From NCBI GenBank assembly GCA_013813605.1, contig JACCRL010000190.1:1-11906 (forward strand): 11,906 nucleotides of DNA, read 5' to 3'. Source of the stretch: Gemmatimonadaceae bacterium (GTDB lineage Bacteria; Gemmatimonadota; Gemmatimonadetes; Gemmatimonadales; Gemmatimonadaceae). This document shows, one piece after another, positions 7,654 to 11,906 of this stretch (positions within the stretch are counted from its first letter, which is position 1; each line of letters opens with the position of its first letter). The notes below the pieces were generated by a model that saw only the letters and a list, made by a program, of their open reading frames with translations, did not search any database and was not told the DNA's origin. Made by a program: the position numbers and the translations under genes.

Positions 7654-8958
7654 CTACTGGCCCAGGGCCGCGTACGATGCGTCGAGCAAGTCGACGGGGT
7701 GAATGGAGCGCGCGCCGATTCCGTCGCGAACGAGGCCGGCGCCGATCTGCATCAGGCAACCAGGGTTTCCCGTCGCGACAAAGGGCGCGCCGGCGGCGCG
7801 GATGTTGGCGAGCTTGGGAGCGAGAACCGCGTCGGAGGTCTCGGGCTCGATCAGGTTGTAGATCCCCGCACTGCCGCAGCATTGATCGGAGTCGTGGAGC
7901 GGAATCAGCTCGAGTCCGGGAATCGCCGCGAGGACTGCGTACGGCGCCTGCGTGATTCGCTGCGCGTGCTGAAGATGACAGGGCGCATCGTAAGTCACCG
8001 TGATTGGCATCGATCCACCCGGCTTGGGACCGGCGGCGGCGAGCAGCTCGCTGACATCCCTGACGCGCGCGGAAAAACTTTCCGCCCGCTCGTGCCACTC
8101 GGCGTCGTCGCGCAGCAGGTGCCCGTACTCCTTCATTGCTGCGCCGCACCCCGCCGCGTTCACCGCGACGAAGCTCGCGCCCGAGCCGTCGAAGGCGGCA
8201 ATGTTGCGGCGCGCGAGCTTCCGCGCGGTCTCGAGATCGCCGGCATGAGCGTGCAACGCGCCGCAGCACTGCTGTCCCCTCGCCTCGACGACCGTGTAAT
8301 CGTTCATCGTGAGCACGCGCTCGGTGGCGCGATTTGTCTGCGTGAACAGTCCCTCCATAACGCAACCGCGGAGCGATGCGACTGTTCCTCTCTCGCCCGT
8401 TCCGGACGCGCGGTAAGGTGATCGCTCGATCGAGCGGCCGGTCGATGCGAGCATTGCCATCGCGAACCCGATCCGCCCCCGCATGCCGGACATCAGCGTC
8501 GGGATCGGCGTCGCGGCGAGGATGCGCGAAAAGAACATCGCCGGGCGCAAAGCCCAGGGTCGCGCGAAGACGGCGAGTATCAGCCGCGCAACGTGAGGGA
8601 TGCGCCTGCTCTCGAGCAATGTCGCGCGCGTGGCTTCGAGCAGCTGTCCGTACGGCACGCCGCTCGGACACACCGGCTCGCACGCGCGGCAGCCGAGGCA
8701 GCGGTCGATGTGTTCGTGGACACTCTGGTCGTCGGGAGAGATGGTTCCCTCGAGTAGCGAGCGCATGAGGAAGATTCGCCCGCGCGGGCTGTCGTTCTCG
8801 TCCTCGAGGTTGAGATAGGTGGGACACGCCTGGAGGCAGAATCCACAGTGCACGCAGGCGTTGATTCCGGGGAGCACGCCAGCGAGAGCCGTTCCCGGCA
8901 GCGCGCATCCCGGCATTCCGTCGGGAGGGAGCGGATCTCTGGTGTTGATTGCTGTCAT
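7654..8958 (-). CDS. glcF: Glycolate oxidase iron-sulfur subunit GlcF, 434 aa
   Basis: GlcF passes electrons from the flavin subunits of glycolate oxidase (glycolate to glyoxylate) towards the respiratory chain at the inner face of the membrane. Two [4Fe-4S] motifs are intact: Cys35, 38, 41, 45 and Cys87, 90, 93, 97, each followed by Pro. Two CCG (cysteine-rich) domains follow: Cys199, CCG at 231-233, Cys271; and Cys327, CCG at 360-362, Cys401. A hydrophobic helix-rich stretch (about 122-172) could mediate membrane contact. Length fits the family (about 400-440). The ATG directly follows the glcE stop (TAA then ATG), so translation is coupled. CCG-domain proteins also occur in lactate and glycerol-3-phosphate dehydrogenases; the glcDE genes upstream make glycolate the best call. 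Confidence 0.92.
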   Translation of the reverse strand: MTAINTRDPLPPDGMPGCALPGTALAGVLPGINACVHCGFCLQACPTYLNLEDENDSPRGRIFLMRSLLEGTISPDDQSVHEHIDRCLGCRACEPVCPSGVPYGQLLEATRATLLESRRIPHVARLILAVFARPWALRPAMFFSRILAATPIPTLMSGMRGRIGFAMAMLASTGRSIERSPYRASGTGERGTVASLRGCVMEGLFTQTNRATERVLTMNDYTVVEARGQQCCGALHAHAGDLETARKLARRNIAAFDGSGASFVAVNAAGCGAAMKEYGHLLRDDAEWHERAESFSARVRDVSELLAAAGPKPGGSMPITVTYDAPCHLQHAQRITQAPYAVLAAIPGLELIPLHDSDQCCGSAGIYNLIEPETSDAVLAPKLANIRAAGAPFVATGNPGCLMQIGAGLVRDGIGARSIHPVDLLDASYAALGQ

Positions 8959-10080
8959 TTAGCCGAGAATCCCCGGGTTGAGCAGATCGTTGCTGTCGAA
9001 GACGCGCTTTATCCGTTGCGACAGGGGGTCGGAGACCGCACTGGGGACCTGTCGCCAGACCTCCGTCGGGAGCTTCTCGCAAATGACGTGTCCACTGTGG
9101 TCGCCCCCGGATTCGTTCCCGATGATGACATCAGACACTGCATTGGGGCCGGAACTCTTGCGCACTACCAGACGAACCAGGCCCCGGACCGGACTCATCC
9201 ACGTCATGGTGGAGGGAATATCGTCGCCCAGGATGTCGTCAAGTCCATCCGCGAATGCGCTTGGCGGTCCAGAGATGCGGATCACACAGTCCGCATCGCG
9301 CTCCAGCTGCCGCACACGGGTCCACAAATTTGCGTCGACTTCTTCCGGTGTCGCGAGCGCTGTGAGGGCGGCCAACTGGCCAGCCACCCCGGCTTCGTTG
9401 CCGCCGAAACGGATGAGGCAAACGGCGCGGTCTCCGAGCCCCAGTAATCGCACAGCCGTAGCGCTAAAAACTTCGAATGCGAAAGGACCGAGCCGCGCCG
9501 CCAGAAATCCGCCCAGAAATGCAGCATCCCTCCCGTTCCCCGACAATTTCACGACGAATGTCCGGTCGACCTTCGGCCGCGCATACAGGCGCAACGTGAC
9601 CTCGGTGATCACTCCGAGCGTGCCCCACGATCCCGTGAGCAATCTGGTGAGATCGAACCCGGCAACATTCTTTACGACTTTGCCACCGCAGCGGATCACC
9701 TCGCCTCGCCCGCTCACGAACTCCATCCCGAGCACGAGATCTCTCGGCAGCCCAAATCCGCTGGCCAAAGGTCCCGCCGACGCGGTGGACACCGTCGCTC
9801 CTATCGTTCCATCCGAAGAACCGTACGGGTCCAGCGGTAACCACTGGTCGTGCTCCGCTGTCGCCCGCTCGATCTCGGCGAGCGAGGTACCGGCGCGGAC
9901 AGTGAGGGTGAGATCGCCCGGCACGTAGCTCACGACGCCATTGTCACCCTGCAGCGACAGCGTCTGTTTCGCGCGCACGGGCCGGCCGGCGTCGAGCCAG
10001 GTGGACCGGCCGCACACGCGCAACGGAGTGCGCGCCGCCGACGCATCGCGGATCGTCCTGGCGATCGACTCAGTCGTCAT
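8959..10080 (-). CDS. glcE: Glycolate oxidase FAD-binding subunit GlcE, 373 aa
   Basis: This is a PCMH/VAO-fold flavoprotein subunit. The FAD-binding region runs from about residue 45 to 170: LTLTVRAGTSLAEIE (57-71), PLDPYGSSDGTIGATVST (82-99), GLPRDLVLGMEFVSGRGE (110-127), KVVKNVAGFDLTRLLTGSWG (134-153), then LGVITEVTLRL. The short form lacking the GlcD-type HAGDGNLHP and GEHGVG motifs is typical of GlcE, and NPGILG closes the protein. The ATG at 10080 overlaps the glcD stop as ATGA; the open frame extends further upstream (to 10158) only as overlap with glcD. There is no Shine-Dalgarno sequence, so coupling to glcD is likely. Confidence 0.9.
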   Translation of the reverse strand: MTTESIARTIRDASAARTPLRVCGRSTWLDAGRPVRAKQTLSLQGDNGVVSYVPGDLTLTVRAGTSLAEIERATAEHDQWLPLDPYGSSDGTIGATVSTASAGPLASGFGLPRDLVLGMEFVSGRGEVIRCGGKVVKNVAGFDLTRLLTGSWGTLGVITEVTLRLYARPKVDRTFVVKLSGNGRDAAFLGGFLAARLGPFAFEVFSATAVRLLGLGDRAVCLIRFGGNEAGVAGQLAALTALATPEEVDANLWTRVRQLERDADCVIRISGPPSAFADGLDDILGDDIPSTMTWMSPVRGLVRLVVRKSSGPNAVSDVIIGNESGGDHSGHVICEKLPTEVWRQVPSAVSDPLSQRIKRVFDSNDLLNPGILG

Positions 10081-11540
10081 GCGACGGCGGGGTGAGAAGG
10101 CTCGGCGGAAAGCGGCCGCGGCGCACGCGCCGATGCAACGCCATGCCATTCGCGGCACGAATGAATCGGGACGACCTTGCCGGGATTAGATCTTCGGTCG
10201 GGATCGAACGCCCCGCGCAGCTCGCACATTGCGTTGAGCGAATTTGCGGTGAAGATCGACTCCATATATCCCATCTTGTCGAGACCGACGCCGTGCTCGC
10301 CGGTAATGCTGCCACCCACTTCGATGCAGGCGGTCATGATCTCCGTCATCGCCTTGTGCACCCGCTCGCTCTCGGCGGGATCGTCGGCGCTGTAGGCGAT
10401 GTTGGGATGCAGGTTGCCGTCCCCGGCGTGAAACACGTTGCAAACCACGACGCCGTACTTCTCACTGATCGCGTGAATGCGCTTGAGGATCGCCGGAAGC
10501 TGGGTGCGGGGAATAACGGCGTCCTGGACGATCAGGTGCGGCGCGAGGCGGCCCATCGCTCCGAATGCCTTCTTTCGCCCCTGCCAGAGCTTCATCCGCT
10601 CCGCGTCATCCTTCGCGACCTTCACGGCGCGCGCCCCGCCGCCAAGGCAAATTGCGCGCACGGTCTCGAGGTCCGCATCCACTCCGGCGCGGAGTCCGTC
10701 CAGCTCGATGAGAAGGATCGCCTCGGCGTCCCGCGGGTATCCGGCGGCGTACACCGAGTCTTCGACGACACGGATAGTCGGACCGTCCATGAACTCGAGT
10801 GCCGCCGGAACGATCCCGGATGCGATGACCGCCGACGTAACCCGCGCTGCCTCGTCCACCGACATGAAATCGGCGAGCAGCGTTCGCACTGTCTCTGGCC
10901 GCGGCGTGAGCTTCACCGTTACATCGAGTGCAACGCCGAAACACCCTTCCGACCCAATGAAGGCGCCGCGCAGGTCGTATCCGTCGCGCTCGCCGGTGGC
11001 GCTGCCGAGCTCGACGACTTCGCCATCCGGCAGCAGCGCGGTGATCGCGAGCACGTGGTTGAGAGTTACCCCGTACTTGAGGCAGTGCGGTCCGCCGGCG
11101 TTCTCGGCGACGTTGCCGCCGATGGTGCACGCCGCTTCACTCGACGGATCGGGCGCGTAAAGCAGCCCGTGCGGCGCGACGTGCCTGTTGAGACGCAGAT
11201 TCACGACACCCGGCTCGACGGTCGCGCGCATGTTGGCCACGTCGAGCGAGATGATCTTCTTCAGCCGGTGAAGGCCAAGCAGGACGACGTCGTCGGCGAG
11301 CGCGCCGCCAGAGAGGCCGGTGCCCGCGCCGCGCGGGACGAACGGGAGCCCATCCGCGGCGAGGACGCGCACGACCTTGATAGTCTCTTCGCGCGTCCCC
11401 GGAAAGACGGCGAGCCGCGGCTGGCGCCGATACCCGGGCAATCCGTCAGAGTTGTAAACCAGCAGCTCGCTCTGCCGGCTGAGGACATGTTTCTCGCCCA
11501 CGATGTCGGCCAGCCGCTCGGCGACGGGTGGCTTCTGCAT
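10077..11540 (-). CDS. glcD: Glycolate oxidase catalytic FAD-binding subunit GlcD, 487 aa
   Basis: This is the catalytic VAO-family flavoprotein oxidising glycolate (and possibly D-lactate) to the 2-oxo acid. FAD-binding motifs are PRGAGTGLSGG (69-79), EPGV (109-112), PDPSSEAACTIGGNVAENAGG (spanning 130-150) and GSEGCFGV (196-203). The C-terminal FAD-oxidase domain carries HAGDGNLHP (371-379) and GEHGVG (414-419), with NPGK at 452-455 and a 32-residue tail rich in Pro/Ala. D-lactate dehydrogenases share this architecture; the adjacent glcE and glcF decide for glycolate oxidase. The ATG at 11540 begins at the expected place, though no clear ribosome site precedes it, and it starts 13 bp after the lipid kinase gene, which suggests read-through transcription from upstream. 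The stop overlaps the glcE start. Confidence 0.92.
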   Translation of the reverse strand: MQKPPVAERLADIVGEKHVLSRQSELLVYNSDGLPGYRRQPRLAVFPGTREETIKVVRVLAADGLPFVPRGAGTGLSGGALADDVVLLGLHRLKKIISLDVANMRATVEPGVVNLRLNRHVAPHGLLYAPDPSSEAACTIGGNVAENAGGPHCLKYGVTLNHVLAITALLPDGEVVELGSATGERDGYDLRGAFIGSEGCFGVALDVTVKLTPRPETVRTLLADFMSVDEAARVTSAVIASGIVPAALEFMDGPTIRVVEDSVYAAGYPRDAEAILLIELDGLRAGVDADLETVRAICLGGGARAVKVAKDDAERMKLWQGRKKAFGAMGRLAPHLIVQDAVIPRTQLPAILKRIHAISEKYGVVVCNVFHAGDGNLHPNIAYSADDPAESERVHKAMTEIMTACIEVGGSITGEHGVGLDKMGYMESIFTANSLNAMCELRGAFDPDRRSNPGKVVPIHSCREWHGVASARAPRPLSAEPSHPAVA

Positions 11541-11553
11541 ACGGGAAATCTAG

Positions 11554-11906
11554 CTATTGAGCGCTTTGGGGAGCCGGCACCACCAGGTTGATGGCGTCCC
11601 TCTCGATACGATAATCGAGCGGAGAATCCATGCCTTTCAGCTCCCCGTCGATGCCGATCGTCGCGCTCGGCCGAGTCAATTCGATACGGCACGAATCGAC
11701 AATGAACTCGTCGAAGTGGGGCATCCGGCCCGCTTCCTTCGTGCCGCGCGCGATGGCGGCCAGAGCAATCGCGAAGAGGCGCGCCGGCTTTCTACCCTGC
11801 ACGATCATCAGGTGCAGGCCGCGCTGTCCGCCCTCCTTGCGGCTGCCGAGCGTGGGCAGCTGGAGCTCGCGCTCACCGGCGCCGATGAAGACCATCGGTG
11901 TGCGGT
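11554..11906 (-). CDS. Diacylglycerol/lipid kinase family protein (YegS/BmrU-like), C-terminal 117 residues, 5' end outside window
   Basis: The frame is open to the right edge; the ATG at 11895 is internal (the codons before it read Arg-Thr-Pro), so this is the tail of a longer gene. The fragment has the second-domain pattern of lipid kinases: VFIGAGERELQLPTLGSRK, a short strand (GLHLMIVQ), a helix, then TIGIDGEL, a DSPLDYRI stretch and NLVVP. The catalytic GGDGT motif would lie in the missing N-terminal domain. Such enzymes phosphorylate diacylglycerol or related lipids at the membrane. The gene ends in TAG (11554-11556), 13 bp before glcD in the same direction. Assignment rests on the C-terminal pattern only, so it is moderately certain. 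Confidence 0.68.
   Translation of the reverse strand, partial: RTPMVFIGAGERELQLPTLGSRKEGGQRGLHLMIVQGRKPARLFAIALAAIARGTKEAGRMPHFDEFIVDSCRIELTRPSATIGIDGELKGMDSPLDYRIERDAINLVVPAPQSAQ

Noticed and set aside
7493..9082. 529-codon minus-strand frame across the ends of ygfZ, glcF and glcE
   Set aside because: It is extremely Arg-rich low-complexity translation in the wrong frame and crosses three well-supported genes.
10081..10158. 26-residue upstream extension of GlcE
   Set aside because: It lies inside glcD and reads Arg/Ala-rich sequence not found in the family; the ATGA overlap start at 10080 is standard for coupled genes.
10092..11591. 499-codon plus-strand frame opposite glcD
   Set aside because: It is antisense to a complete GlcD with all flavin motifs; composition is typical of a shadow frame.

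Overview
This is a gene-dense, GC-rich bacterial chromosome segment with no mobile element, CRISPR array, tRNA or rRNA that I can see. Gene content and protein style (ImuC/DnaE2-type polymerase, chelatase-like AAA ATPase next to a cytidylate-kinase-like protein, a glcDEF cluster followed by ygfZ, small Ala/Pro/Met-rich lipoprotein, frequent GTG/TTG starts) suggest a soil-type Gram-negative with an outer membrane. Gemmatimonadota or a neighbouring phylum is my best guess; this is inference, not a database result. All gaps between genes are short; the largest (6243-6431, 189 bp) holds divergent promoter-like signals.

Left block, plus strand (1-4154): the 3' part of an error-prone DNA polymerase gene (dnaE2/imuC), a PLP-dependent threonine aldolase (ltaE-like), a short-chain dehydrogenase/reductase overlapping it by 10 bp, and a secreted ChaN-like protein starting one base after the SDR stop. 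The last three look like one translationally packed unit. The block ends head-on against the next gene: the two stop codons are the two halves of TGATCA, with no base between them.

Middle block, minus strand (4155-6242): a two-gene operon read right to left, first a BchI/MoxR-like AAA+ ATPase, then a cytidylate-kinase-like P-loop protein. Both begin with TTG and both have a usable Shine-Dalgarno sequence.

Small independent unit, plus strand (about 6317-6650): a 56-residue lipoprotein gene with a TTGACA promoter, a leader hairpin beside a strong AAGGAG ribosome site, and a long perfect-stem terminator. The terminator is probably bidirectional and also closes the operon coming from the right.

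Right block, minus strand (6631-11906): read right to left, the end of a diacylglycerol/lipid kinase gene, then glcD, glcE and glcF (the three subunits of glycolate oxidase, which makes glyoxylate from glycolate), then ygfZ, a folate-binding protein of the GcvT fold that supports Fe-S enzymes. The tight spacing (13 bp, ATGA overlap, 0 bp, about 33 bp) argues for one operon. YgfZ may help maintain the Fe-S clusters of GlcF.

I found no convincing wholly new multi-gene system. The most interesting items are the self-contained lipoprotein unit with its leader hairpin, the terminator that overlaps the ygfZ stop codon, the AAA ATPase/kinase pair, and ygfZ placed in the glycolate oxidase operon.
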